Shown: piece after piece, positions 25,933-38,300 of the stretch
How the letters are laid out: each line of letters begins with the position of its first letter
Position numbering within the stretch: position 1 is the stretch's first letter
Source of the DNA: Rhea pennata
Taxonomy: Eukaryota > Chordata > Aves > Rheiformes > Rheidae
Assembly: GCF_028389875.1 (NCBI RefSeq)
Contig: NC_084687.1
Location: 8,034,157 to 8,098,156 of the forward strand
Reading direction: 5' to 3'
DNA: 64,000 nt
Made by a program: the position numbers and the translations under genes
The notes under the pieces: generated by a model
Database searches by the model: none
Told to the model about the DNA's origin: nothing
Seen by the model: only the letters and a program-made list of their open reading frames with translations

Positions 25933-26088
25933 GGCAAGTGCCAGTATGCTTACAGACACTCCATCTCCAGCTTTGTCCAGGTCCACCTGTGTCCTGCAGA
26001 CATCAAGCTGGCATGAGACCCCAAAGCATCCAACAGTGTTCAAGAGCCTTTCGGTGTCAATCCTGTAAGGGCTGCCTCCTAGCACGAT
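25148..26088 (-). CDS. DENND2C: DENND2C large first coding exon with in-frame 5' leader
   Basis: A strong acceptor (pyrimidine tract then CCACAG) precedes 26088, and the donor AGAG-gtacgt follows 25148. The chosen ATG is at 25932. The 156 nt from 26088 to 25933 are also open in the same frame (IVLGGSPYRIDTERLL...) and have no in-frame stop. They could be 5' UTR or, if an upstream exon supplies an ATG, an N-terminal extension. The segment encodes the disordered, serine-rich regulatory N-terminus of about 261 residues. Confidence 0.85.
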
Positions 26089-29000
26089 CTGTGGATAGGG
26101 AAAACAACTATCAGCTTTATTCCAATCATACACACCACCCAGAGATCCCAGCTGGACTCAGGTAATTGCTGAAGAGCACTCTTCCCCATATCACACATTT
26201 AAGACTGGCTTCCAGAGCATGCTCCCCCCAAAGCTTTGTTCTGCAGCATACATCCGGAAAGGCTAACAAAGGAAAGTAGAGGCCTCACTGGCTTAAAAAA
26301 ACAAACAAAACAACAATAACAACAACAAACATTGCAGCAGGAACAAAGCACAAACATGGATTCCCAGGGTCCAAACTCAGGGAAGTCACTTACTGGCACA
26401 GACACATTGCTGCATGGTCTATTCCCAGCAGAACTGTTAGCCAACCCCTCTGCTTCTCCCTTGTCCTGCGGGTTAGGCAGCAGTGCTCAGTTTCTCTTGA
26501 TGTTCCACACTGCTCAGAGCACCTCAGGCAGCACACAGCCAAGCCACTGCAGTAATCATCTCTGCTGGAGCCCCCAACACAGCATAGGCACAGCAAGATA
26601 CAAAAGGCTATATCAGCATTATAGATAGGGAACCACATCTAGTTTTCCAGCAGCAGGATGGCTGCTGCTTCACCCAGGAGAACTAAGACTGTCTTGACTG
26701 GCTGGGGAAGAGCTCAACAGCAGTTCTCCCTCAGAAACACTCTCCCTGCTGCACAACACAAGTAAAAACCTGTTTGATGTTATACCTGCCAAAACTTGAC
26801 CTAAACTTGCCAACAGAGACACCTGAGTGCAGCGGAGCCAGGCCTGTGGCTTTCAGCCAGGAAAAGTTTTAAAATACATACAACAGATGCTAAAAGGTGG
26901 AGAAAAATATAGTAAGATCTTGTGCTCGAGAGGAAAGCAGCCCTGTATTCAGATCAGCAGGGGAGAAGGAGCTCTAAAGAAATGGTTAGACTTCTCCCCC
27001 GAGGCAGAGCCTCAGCAAACAGAAGCCATGTTATTTCAGATTTTTCAATGTATAATCTAGAGGATACAGCAAACAATCATCCAGACAGTCCTGCAGCAAG
27101 AAAGGCAGGTAAACTAGCACTTTAGCAACAGGGAGAACTTCAGCTGCTGTACAGACCCAGCACTTGCAGATCTGATACGATCTCAGTACAGACATTTCAT
27201 ATGTAGAGCTCTGGCAGACCCATTTGATATAACTAACGAGCTGGGATAGCCCAAGGCACCCCAGGCAGTTCGGTGATGGCACTAAACCTTGGCTCCCTGC
27301 TGGCCTTTCACACCCTGTACCGGAGCAGCACTGCTCAGCGCAAGCTCCTGCTGTCTAGCATTGCTTGTCACATTGTCCCAGACAGCTGCAAGTAATTCTC
27401 ATACTCAACAGTGAATGTATTAAACTCAGACAACCTGGGTAAGCCTGCTGAGCTGGATATACGCATTACATCTTCCAGCACTCTGTCCCTCACAATATTC
27501 CACCCCATCCCCAACACTTCCCTACCAACATCATTCCTGAACACCACCAGCACAGTCTCTGGACAAGTGAGGACAAGCTACTACCACACATGTGACACTG
27601 TGGCTCCAGTATGGCACACCACCCTGTTCCACACCAGCCAGGAGCAAGATGCAGGTAAGGGACAAGCAAACAGAAGACTTCTACTGACACCCCCCCCCCC
27701 TTACAGGAGGAAAAAAAAAAACAAGACAAGAGTGAGAATGAGAGAGCACATAAAGAACAGGAGCCCCCATGCCTCCCGACTCCCCCACCCAGAGTGCTGC
27801 AGTGCCCCTGCCCCCCGCGGTGAGACGCTGCTCCCCATGGCTTGCAGGCACCCAGGGCCCTCTCCCCTCTGCTATTAATAGCCTTTTCTCCAAACACCCT
27901 GAGCCAGAGCAGAGCTGTCTTTCCCTCAGTCCCTTTCTCTGTGGCTCTGAGTAGCAGATGGGAAAGCAACTTTCCTGAAGCCATTGCAGCTATCTCCAGC
28001 AACAGTGGCTGCTCCAGAGGGCCCGAAGCACGAGCTGGCAAGGGGAAGGCTGTGAAGGGAAAAGCTGGGCCGAGGAGCAGAGAAGCAGCCTCCCCTCATT
28101 CCAAGGCATGTCATTGGTCTTTGAACTATCCCATACAATGGGAATCACATGGCTGCTGTCTCATCTTAAATGCAGCCAACAGAACACAAGTTTAAATGAA
28201 GCACCTAATATTCTCTCCTGCTCAGTGCTGTCCTGCCAGCAGCAGGCCTGTACTGTGTCTTCCAGAATAGTCCACTCTCCTAGGAGGAGAATGTGGCTTA
28301 TCACCTGTATAGGCTTGCAAGGCAAGAAAAACAGAATCACAGAATGGTTGAGGTTGATCTCTGAGGATGCTCCAGTCCAACCACCCTGCTCAAGCAGGGT
28401 CACCTAGAGCACGTTGCACAGGATCGCATCCAGATGGGTTTTGAATATCTCCAGAGAAGCAGACTCCACAACCTCTCTGTACAACCTGTTCCAGTGCTCT
28501 GTCACTCTCACAGTAAAGACATTTTTCCTTATATTCAGATGGAACTTCCTGTATTTCCATTTGTGCCCATTGCCTCTTGTCCTATTGCTTGGCACCACTG
28601 TAAAAAGTCTGGCCTCATCCTCTTGACATCATCCCTTAAGGTATTTGAAGACATTGATAAGATTCCCTCTCAGTTTTCTCTTCTCCAGGCTAAAGAGGCC
28701 TGGAATGGGGCATTAATAATAAATCTAAACTCATCCCACGAGCCCCAGCAAGGATAGACTGATCTTAGATGAAGAGCAGTGTAGAGTGCTTTGATCCAAC
28801 AAAACCAATCCTCTAAGACACAGCCTGAGACCAGCCTAGGGACACAAAACTGGTATGGTCAGGCAGCAAGCACCTTTATCTCAGGGAAAACAGGCACCAT
28901 GCCTTTCACAAACTAACCAGACTCTAAATGACTCTGCTTCTTCCCTGACCTCTCCCTCCAAACTCCTTCAGTATGCTTTCCAGTTTTTCCACAAAAGATA

Positions 29001-31549
29001 AATTTATCACCCCTACATCATTAGTACTTAGAGCCGCCCATTGTATCCACTGGCACCAAATCATTTTTTGAAAGCACCGATAATAGGCTAAAAGACTTCA
29101 AATCATTTCTAGACAAAGCTTGCCAAAGGTATCACGTATTTTCCTCAAAAGACACTCTCTCAGATTCACAGTGTCTGAAAACAGTTTCCATATCTTTATC
29201 CAAAGCAGAGGAACGAGGTGCATTCCCACCACATGATAGGCAGCCCTTACTCTTTTTTTCAATACTGAAAGCCAGAGATCATGCTAAGCATTTTCCATGC
29301 AAAGGGTCTCAAGACAATTCAGTTTCGTGAAACCACACGCTCCAGGAAAAAATGCTGCCAACATCGATCAAGAACAAAATACTCTCCAATGCTGAGGTCA
29401 AGCCCACCGATCACAGATGCTACTGGCTCCCTACAACCCTCCTCACCACACTCAGGCTTGTAGCCAATTAGCTAAACAAAAGCACTAACACACCACCTCA
29501 CCTTATCCTGGTGCACAGCAGGCATCAAACATGTGAATCACTGGCAACTCCACACAGCACTGAAGCAATCTTCTGCTCCTTTTATGAGAGCTGTACAGTT
29601 CTGAACCACCAAGGAACAACAGACCTCCTTGTTGCCAAGCCTTCTGCATTTGTAGCTAAATACAAAACATGCTTTTGGTCTTGCGAAGTCTAGGGAAGCT
29701 GCTGCATCAGTCCTGGGGGGAGGAGGGGACAGCCAGCACAGCAGCAAAGGCCCTGTCCAGAGTGCTCAGCTACTCCTATCCTGCTCAGCTCCAGAACAAA
29801 CCTGAAGGCTTTCTGAACAACACTCTGTAATGCTAACAGCTGAAAGATGTTGGCAGTACCAAACAAACAGATTTTACATCAAAATAAGTAACAATTCAGG
29901 AACATGCTATAGTTAGTCATTTTCATTTCAGTGAAAAATACAAACCAACTCTAGTTATTAATTCATTGGAAGCTGCTACATGCAATACCATGAAACAGTT
30001 TGTCAGATACCTGGCTGCGTAGAGAACAGTCTTAGACAGTTAATGCGAGGCTAATCTTAATTACATAGTAAAAAGAGGCAAGGTCTGGCTGCCGTTATGA
30101 GTCCTAAGACTTATACTGATGAGAAAGATGTTTCTGACTTTTAAGTTTTTGTGTTTTCCTGAAACAATAAAATTCAACCTTCTGAAAGCTACCCCTACTA
30201 GAAAAAAGCTTAAGCCCTGTAAGCCCTGAAGGATTCCATGCCAGAGAATAAATGGACAGAACCCACACTATACTATTTTTAAACTCATGGTTTTTTGGAC
30301 CTGACTCACAGTATCTGGATGCTCAGGCTAGCAATACTGAAAACAGCACTTGACTCAGACACTACACCACAGGCTGGCCACGTGCCCAAAGAACTCTTCA
30401 GCTTCAAACCAGAACTCAGACCCAGCAAGTGGACAGAAGTAAAGTTGAACTCAAACACAAGCTTCCTGGGACAGCTTCTTAGTGGAAGTACCTGAGATGA
30501 GAGTCTGTCAATAGATTTGTTCCCTCCTTCTATCACTTCTCAGCTCCTAATTTCCCCAAGGCTGACATCACCAAAAGCCCGGAACACCCTTATATTGCAA
30601 AAGCCACCATAGATAGGCTGTGTGAGGCCATGACAGCAGGCTACTCACCCCTTACAGAGTCTCAGCAGCACAGAGGCAGCTACACCAACACATTATGAGG
30701 AAGCAGACCAAGGACAGTCACAGAAAGCCTCTCAGGTGCACATCATGTCCCCAGAGCTATAGGTAAGGAGCCACATTCATACTGAAAGACTAGGAGAAAA
30801 GCTCACTCAGCAGTAACACACCATTCCAAGACCCAGCATACCAATACTGTGCTCCAGCCAGCAGTTTCAAGTAGAGGTGCTTTACAGGACTATTGCCACC
30901 ATTTATGCTCCACTCCCCCTGGCATCCTCAGCATGTGCCTTCTCCCCAAGGAAACAGGAACGGACACACACTTAGGGACAGTCTGCCTAGAAGACTTTCA
31001 GGGTCTATTTTTTTTTCAGTTACCACATCTTATGCCTGTGGAAGATTATCTTCTACATGCACAGAGAGCTGGCAATATCCTTAATGCTACCTGCAAGTCC
31101 TTGAAGGGATGACCCCCTCCTCCCAGCCTCACCTGTGACTGAGATGCACATCATGGTCCTAGGAAGCAACTAGGCTCCTGACCCTGGTCAGGATACTTCT
31201 ACTGCTCTGACACATACCTGACTTACTGCCTGCCTGTGAGCAAGGGGAGGTCTCCAGCCCTCGTATATTGCTGGAGCACTTTTTCCGGGCCTCCTGCAGC
31301 CAGCAGCAGGCTGTGGGCCAGCCAGGTTCATTGGGCCCCCGGTGCTGCACTGAGGAGCGCCAAACCCTGTGCTCTCCTGCTGCTGGCAGGGCTCTGAGAG
31401 GACAACGACGGGGCTTGTCCAGCAACTTCTTGCTTCTCCCCTCCCATGCAGCAAGGTCGCAGTCAGCTATCCCTGCCTCTTGCCGCGACAGACGAGGCAG
31501 CAAAAACCCTCAAGAACAGCCGTTTCCGGGGGCTGCCTTTCCTGCTACC
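26089..31549 (-). other. DENND2C: DENND2C 5' non-coding intron
   Basis: This stretch separates the first coding exon from the CpG island taken as the DENND2C promoter. A possible exon 1 donor (AGCAG then gtagca) is at 31549. I saw one CR1 fragment (28332-28695), a short poly(C) run near 27691-27701, and no other supported exon. The frames at 27490-28041 and 31159-31503 have no recognisable homology. Confidence 0.6.
28332..28695 (-). mobile_element. 5'-truncated CR1 LINE
   Basis: The plus-strand text runs acagaatcacagaatggttg, ccaccctgctcaagcagggt, agactccacaacctctctgt, ttgtgcccattgcctcttgt and gattccctctcagttttctc, in the order of the reverse complement of the avian CR1 3' end. It covers about 360 bp with clear divergence, so it is an old insertion. 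It inserted in the DENND2C 5' intron with the element on the minus strand. Confidence 0.93.
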
Positions 31550-32067
31550 TGCTTTCTACGTATCTCCCTCCACCGAGGCCGCCGGAGATTCCCGCCGCGG
31601 GGCGAAGCGCTCCCTTCAGTGCTGAACTCCGCCCGACGGGCCCGCCCGCCCGCAGAAGCGGAAGGCGCTGCCCGGCCGGTGCGGACAGGCGCCGGGAAAC
31701 GCACGCGCTGTTCGGCCGCCTGCTTCCTCGGCCCGCGGCTTCCCCCCCACCCGGGCGCCCTTCCGCAGCGCAGCCGCCACCCCCCGCCCAGGCGAGCCGG
31801 GGCAGGGACGCACCGCGGGCCAGGAGCCCGCCGCCGCCGCGCCGAACCCGGGCTGCCCGGAGCACAGCCCGCCGCGCTCCTCCGGCTGGCCCCGGCCCCC
31901 TCACCCGGAGTCATCGCCCGGCCTCGGCCTCAGCCCCAGCGCCGCTCGCGGGGATGCACGCCCATGAGGCGGCGCAGCCGTCACCGAGGCAGCAGCCCCT
32001 GCAGCCTCCCCCCGGCGCCAGGCAGGCGGCGCGCGGCGCCCACGTGAGGCCATCTCACAGCCGCCCA
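31550..32067 (-). promoter_or_regulatory. DENND2C CpG-island promoter (inferred)
   Basis: CpG-dense DNA at about 31.5-32.4 kb lies upstream of the DENND2C coding exons and just beyond the AMPD1 3' end. AMPD1 is downstream-facing into it, so the island most likely drives DENND2C. It contains many GGGGCGGGG-type Sp1 boxes, a CACGTG at 32041-32046, and no TATA box. The 485-aa plus-strand frame through it is compositional. Confidence 0.6.
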
Positions 32068-32313
32068 CGCAGGACCCTCCCTCCCCCGCCCAGGCCCCGC
32101 CCCGCCCCCCCCGCCGGCGCAGGACCCCCCCCGCCCAGGCCCCGCCCCGCCCCGCCGGCGCAGGACCCTCCCTCCCCCGCCCAGGCCCCGCCCCGCCCCC
32201 CCCCCGCCGGCGCAGGACCCCCCCCTCCCCCCCGCCCAGGCCCCGCCCCGCCCCCTGCCGGCGCAGGACCCCCCCTCCCCCCCGCCCAGGCCCCGCCCCG
32301 CCCCCCCCGCCGG
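32068..32313. repeat. G/C-rich tandem array, 5 units of about 41-52 bp
   Basis: Five units each start cgcaggacc, pass through cgcccaggccccgccccg and end gccgg. Unit length varies by the C-run in the middle. The AMPD1-sense strand is the G-rich one, with many GGGG runs and Sp1/MAZ-like GGGCGGGGGAGGG boxes. It begins 40 nt after the AMPD1 stop codon. Confidence 0.88.
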
Positions 32314-32351
32314 CGCACGCCCGGCAGCAGATGGCGGCTGGAGGAGGCGGT

Positions 32352-32357
32352 TTTACT
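32352..32357 (-). terminator. AMPD1: Possible AMPD1 poly(A) signal AGTAAA overlapping the stop codon
   Basis: TTTACT on the plus strand reads AGTAAA on the gene strand. The TAA stop (32355-32353) is inside it. No AATAAA follows before the G-rich array, which could act as a downstream element. If used, the 3' UTR would be about 15-30 nt. This is an inference from motif and position. Confidence 0.35.
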
Positions 32358-35300
32358 GCCCGCCGGCCCCAGCCCCGGCCGCGTCGCTGCCCGTCGCCGG
32401 CCCCGCGCCCTCGTCGTCGCTCTTGAGGCCCTCGGCAATGAGGTTGAGCTCATAGCACCAGGTCTCGTAGCGATAGGCCACGCGGATCTGGGCCACGTTC
32501 GTCTTGCAGATATCGTTGCCCTGCGGCCCTTCCTCGTGGTAGTTCGCTCCCAGGAACTTGGCTTTTTCCTGGCAGAGATAACACAGGTCACCCGCAGGCG
32601 CAGGCTCCCCCACCGCGGCACCCTCGGTGCCAGGGCCCAGTCCCGACCTCCTGGTGCCAGGCTGAGCCCCCCTCACCACCCCGGCACATCTACCTCATGC
32701 GACAGCCCGCACTGCAGGACACTGTTCCTGGCAATCTCACACATGTCACAAGTGCTGAGCTTGAAGACCTGGGCAGCGATGGCATACTCCTCCATGAGGG
32801 GCTCCTGCCAGCACAGCAGCCATTAGCAGAGGGAATTTGGCACGGCCCATGCCACCTGCACAGCCCAGGCTGCAGCACAGGCTGGCTGGAGATCACTTTG
32901 CCCCCTGGTGTAAATACTGCCCAAAGATAAAGCCCCGATGCTCCTAGCCCCAGGAGGCCCTGCCCCATGCCATACCTTAGTGTAATGGAACTGCATGGGG
33001 TCATCAGTAGAAAGGGACACCATGAGACCCTTCTGGTGGAAGTCAGGCAGTGGGTTCTTTGCATACTCCAGAAAGAGGCTGTTATTGCTGAGTGGGGACA
33101 TAGCGATGGGAATTTGGGCAAGGAAGTACAGATACTGCAACACTGGGCTCTGCAAAGAAAAGCAGAATTGTCAGGTTAGGGATAAACCTGCTGTACCCTC
33201 CACGTCTTCAGGGGCTGTGATCAGTCCAGTCTCCAGCTCTGGTGCACAGACCTCATACCCAGCAAGAAAAGAGACAGGCAGGCTACTGGTCCTTCAGGGC
33301 CCAGATGGAACATGACAGGCTAGGCAAGTTCAAATCTGTCTGATTTGGGACCTCAGCTGGCTGCAATGATCAATACCTAACCAAGGTAGGTCTGTCAGGC
33401 TGAAATTATAGGAAAGCTGGATGCATTTCCCAGCTATAGCCCCAGACATGCCTAGGGAAACCCAGAAAATAATGTAACATCTGCCTGTCAGCATCAGTCT
33501 AAAGCAAAGGCACAAGTAACTGTCAGCTTCAGTGGAGGCAGGCTGTGGACATGTTCTCCTCCACCACCACTCCTGGGCTGCTCTGTGGTAGGCTACTCCA
33601 CTTACCTTCTTGAGGTTGAGGCCATGGGAGATATTATCTGCTGTCATGAAGGCTGCAAGCAGGTGTGTAATAGCCCCAGCTTCACCACAGTGTGGCCGGA
33701 AGAGGAAGGTGTTCATACCACGCTGCCTAACCAAGTGGAAGAGCAACTCAGACCAGGCAAGTAACAGGGATATGCAGCATGCAAGCCAAGATCCTCCAGC
33801 TTCAAGTCATGCTCCCCTCCCCACCCCCCACCAGTGGAACTTCAAAAAAATATAGCATGACCCTAAGGGCACATTATGTCTGTTCTTTTCTCTCTTGTGC
33901 ATGCAGTAGATGTTATCTCTGCATTCCTAAGGCATTCACTCCAGTCCATCATACTTCTTCCTGAAGTGTGTTTGGAAATTGCTCTGGGACATGAAGTTCC
34001 AAGCCATGTTGGTGGCAGAGCATTGAGGGTGCCAGTCCTTCCACATCAACAATTAAATAGCTGAGACAATTTGAGAGGCAACCACCCTTCCACCACCTGT
34101 AAAGGCAGGTCCCTGAGAAGATCCTGGGTCTCACCTGCGTAGATTGTTAAGCACCAGGATGTTAGCATACATATAGTATACATAGTAGGTGTAGGATGGG
34201 TTCTTCTCACAGGTCCACTGCTCCGGCTTTGGACTTTTGGTGGAGAACATGTGTCCACTATGCTTGGATTCGTCATCCACACTGTCAAAGCCAGTGATCT
34301 GTTTGACATAGCAGCAGAAGAAAAGTTGAGTCTCAAAGCTCCCCACCTCAAAATCCTCAGGTGGGCTGGCTCACCCTACCTAACACAGCTCTCCATAGTC
34401 GGACCATCGCCTGTACCCTTGCTTCACCTGGAAGTAGAGTCCAGGCCAAGAGGGCAGTCTGTTTCTCGGGAAACCTCAAGCAGGGGAGAGAGCTCTACCA
34501 ATAGCTAGGAATAAAGTTTGCACCAACCTACCTTTCCGGGAGGTAGGGGGAAAGCATTTCTCACAGTCCTACAGCAGCCCAGCTCACAGAACCTGCCTCC
34601 TCTGGAAAACTCCTGCCCTCATAGAACATGGCAGTAGGGGCACAAGCTCACCTCTGATGTTTATCATGTCAAAGCAACTCCATGGGTCATGTGAGCAGGT
34701 ATGCTCACCCTACCCTGACCGCATCATCAGGCGACACTCACGTGGCGTAGAAAGACACTCAGCTCTTTGTGGGCTTGAGGATTGACAGTTGCCTCAAACA
34801 CAGGAACAAAGATATTTTCCAGCATTTTCCCAAAATGTGGGAGGAAGTTCTTAGACCTGAACACATCACTGTGGACAGAGATAGGAATTAGCCACTAGCA
34901 GAGGAAAAACGTGATCCACTTTCCCCATACTCCCTTCAGGGCAAAGAATCAGGCACAGTGTGTTTTAAGGGAGAGTGCTCTCCCAGACCCACAACACGTA
35001 CTAAATCCTGGGTATCTGAATCATCCACTTCATGTTGGGGGAATAGACACGATGTTTGTTGAACCAGTTGGCCAGCTTGGACCACTCCTCAGCTGAGCGC
35101 CCATAGATTGAGAGTCGAGGCTCTGCGTACTGGTACTTGGCATCCTCCAGATCAGAACCAACCTCCTGCAAACCAAGACAGCAGACAATTGCATGGAGAC
35201 CCTCCAGCCCCTGGGGCACAACAGCCCCACAGTTGAGCTGCAACCTCCTCCTCTATAGTCTCACCTTGATGATAGTAGCAAAGTACTCGCCATTGATAGC

Positions 35301-38300
35301 ATTCTCCGTCTTCAGATAGAGGTCACGCAGCTCACTGGCACCCACAGGGTTATACTTGGCATTGAACTTGTCAAAGCGCTGAAATGTCTGCCGACCCTGC
35401 AGTGCAGAGGTTCAGGGACAAATACTGCAAACCCACACTATGTCCAAGTACGGCAGCTAGATGGGGACTGATCCAAACATTCCAGAATGGGAAAAACAAG
35501 AACTGCTACATCCTGCCACAAACACCAACACAGGCAATGCACCCAGGGAGGGAAAGAACCATGCCTAGAAGGGGTGAATGAGCGTGACCCAAAATTGGTT
35601 TTACAGTAGGTGCCCACCCACTTACAGCATGGACATCCAGGGAATCCACTGTCAGGTCAGAGGGGTGCAGACTCAGTTGCTGGAAAAGCTGTTTCAGAGT
35701 GAGCTGCTTGCCCTCAGCATCATAAACTACCCGGTCAGCATCCACACGATACGACTTCTTGATGAAGCGCAGAAGGTGCTTCTGGTTCATGCAGGCTGCA
35801 GCATGGATGTGTGTGTCTACCTGAGAAGCCAGAGGAATAACCGTTCAGCTTTGAGATGGAATGCTTTAGTGCCAAAGAAAAAACAACCAACCCCTTGGGT
35901 GAGGCTACCTGAATGGTGTGGGGAATCGTACCCCAACATGGGCATAGGTGCAAAGCAGCCCAGACACCCTCTTCCCATAAGCAGGAATAGTGAAGATGCA
36001 ACATGAATCTAACACCTACATGTCCTATGGGAGAACAGGCACCAAGACATCTTGGCTCCAGAATCACCAGAGCTGTGAGTCTTGTCATTTACCTTCCGAC
36101 AGTTATAGAAGTCCCTGTGGGGGTTGTTCTTCAGCTCTTTCATTTCTTCCATCTCGTTCAGCATCTCATGCACCTGGAACTTGGATGAGAGGAACTTCAG
36201 GCGCTGGTGAGCGTAGGTCTTACTAGCAAAAGCAAAAGGTAGAACAGTGACTGGGAACCTTACCCTTTACAGAGGCACAAAGCCAGTCACACATGGGAAA
36301 GCAGCTTTCACATAAGGCAAGAGGAGCTCATACTGCCCTGGCCTGCAGACCTGCATATGGTGCTTCTCCTGGTTCTACCACAGAGCTGCATAGGAAGACC
36401 TTGGCGAGGTGAGACCATACCTGCAGCAAGGGTCTCCAATTCCCCAAAAATCACTTTGCTCAGGACCAGTTGAGATGGTTGACAAGTGGGCTCCTCCCTC
36501 CTCTCAGAAAGAGAAAGGAGAAACTCTGATTTCCCCAGGTCCTCCCTCTGCTATATCAGGCAGACCTGCTCAGCTGTATCCAGCAGCACAGGACTGGGCA
36601 CTTACACAGGTCCCTGTGCAATCAGGGCCAACAGGAAGTTCATGTCATCAAGAAAGTGCTCGAGGCTGGGATACGGAAGGTCCTTTGGCTCATTTCTGTC
36701 AGCTGCTGCCTTGTCACTATAGATGTAAACTACTCCATCCTTCATCTGGACATGGTACCCCAGGTCTTCCTCCAGATCCTCAGTTGCAAAGGGATCCTGT
36801 CCATCCTTCACTGGTGAGGTGAACACTGGATCAAAGGGAGAGTATCATGAGGCATAGGCTGCCCATCAAGACCATACAAGCCTGCTGAGCTCCTCCATCC
36901 CAGGTAGAAGGCAGGGACAGCCCTGCACTGTGATAATGAAAAAGATACCTGGGCAAGTAGCAACCCTGCACAGCACTTAAGAAAATCCCTTTCTCACCCG
37001 TGCTTGCCCCATGCTGAGGCTGGATTAAAACCCTCCAGGTGTCTGAATGTACCTGGACCAGCATCACTTGCCCTCCAAACCTCGCCTTCAATAGTGCGCA
37101 GGTACTGAGATGGGGTCTTGGGGAATCTCTGCACAGACTTTTCCATGTATTTCTCCCGGATGCACAGGGCATGGTATAGACCTTTGCAGACAACTTCAAA
37201 ATCTTCAGCTGTTACCTGCAAGAAGGTTGTTGCTGAATGCAACCACGCAACTGGAATCTAGCCGCCTGAGAGAGACACTGGCAGACCAGGACGCGGAGAG
37301 ATACAGCTCTGTTTACAGTGAGATACATACTTCACTACTCCCTCCTCCTCACTGCTTTGGCAGAGCAGGGCAAAGAGGGGATGTTAGGCCAAGTCCCAGC
37401 TAAGGCAGAGAGAAGTTCCTGAAGCTAAAACAAATGAAGCTCAGCTGTCAACTGCCCTTACATTTCCCACCTCAAGCTGTGATTGGCAGTGAAATCAAAG
37501 CCAGGCCAGGCCAGAACATGAGGAACTATTTTTGGAGCCCAGCCTGAAACTGAAGCAGGACCAACAACGTACACAGACCCAGTACGTCAATGATTTTTGA
37601 TTTACTGGACAGTCAAGTGTTTTGAGCAGCCCAGAGGTCACACTGGGGTAGCATGAGAGAATACCACACAGCATTGCAACTAGCTACAGTCACAGCAGAA
37701 GGAAGATGCCTGTGTGAGGAGAGAGTTCCAGCTTCCCCGACTGCTCTTCTGCCATGCAGCATCTCAAAAACAGCATAAACACAACAGGCTGTGGAGGAGT
37801 AAAGGAGGGAGGAGGAGTAATTGGCATAAGATTTGCAGGTCTTGGGCAGACACAGTAGTGTGCACTCAGGAACAGGCAGTGACAGAACAAGCGCAGCCCA
37901 CTGTGCCCTCTCTTCCCCTATACTCAGTTCAGAGAATCCCTGGAAAGCACGCAGCATCCCAGACACTCCTGCAAGGCGTTCAGCCTGCATTCCACCATAG
38001 GTGCAGCAGGGCACCATCAGATGCTTGTGAGGTGCAGACTGAGCTGGGAGATGCAACTTTCCCCTCTGTGTCTGGTGCAGACTGGTAACACTAGGCCCTA
38101 GTGAAGGACATGCAGGGATGAGGTGGGAGTCAGCATGGGGAAACAAACAGCCATGCTGGTACCTACCCCAGAGGCAAAATCCCCTGTGATCTGCACCCGC
38201 TGGAAGTCAGGCACAGTTTGGTACAGGGGGGAGGTGGAGATGACCTCGTCAATAGTGGAAAGTCTGGTCATTGCCTTGTGAGCCACAGGGACAGCCAGTG

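Noticed and set aside
25469-26068. 199-aa and 150-aa plus-strand frames
   Set aside because: They are antisense to the first DENND2C coding exon, which has matching homology and splice sites.
31369-32826. 485-aa plus-strand frame
   Set aside because: It is Pro/Ala/Arg-rich, crosses the GC tandem array and lies antisense to AMPD1 exon 16. It has no family motif.
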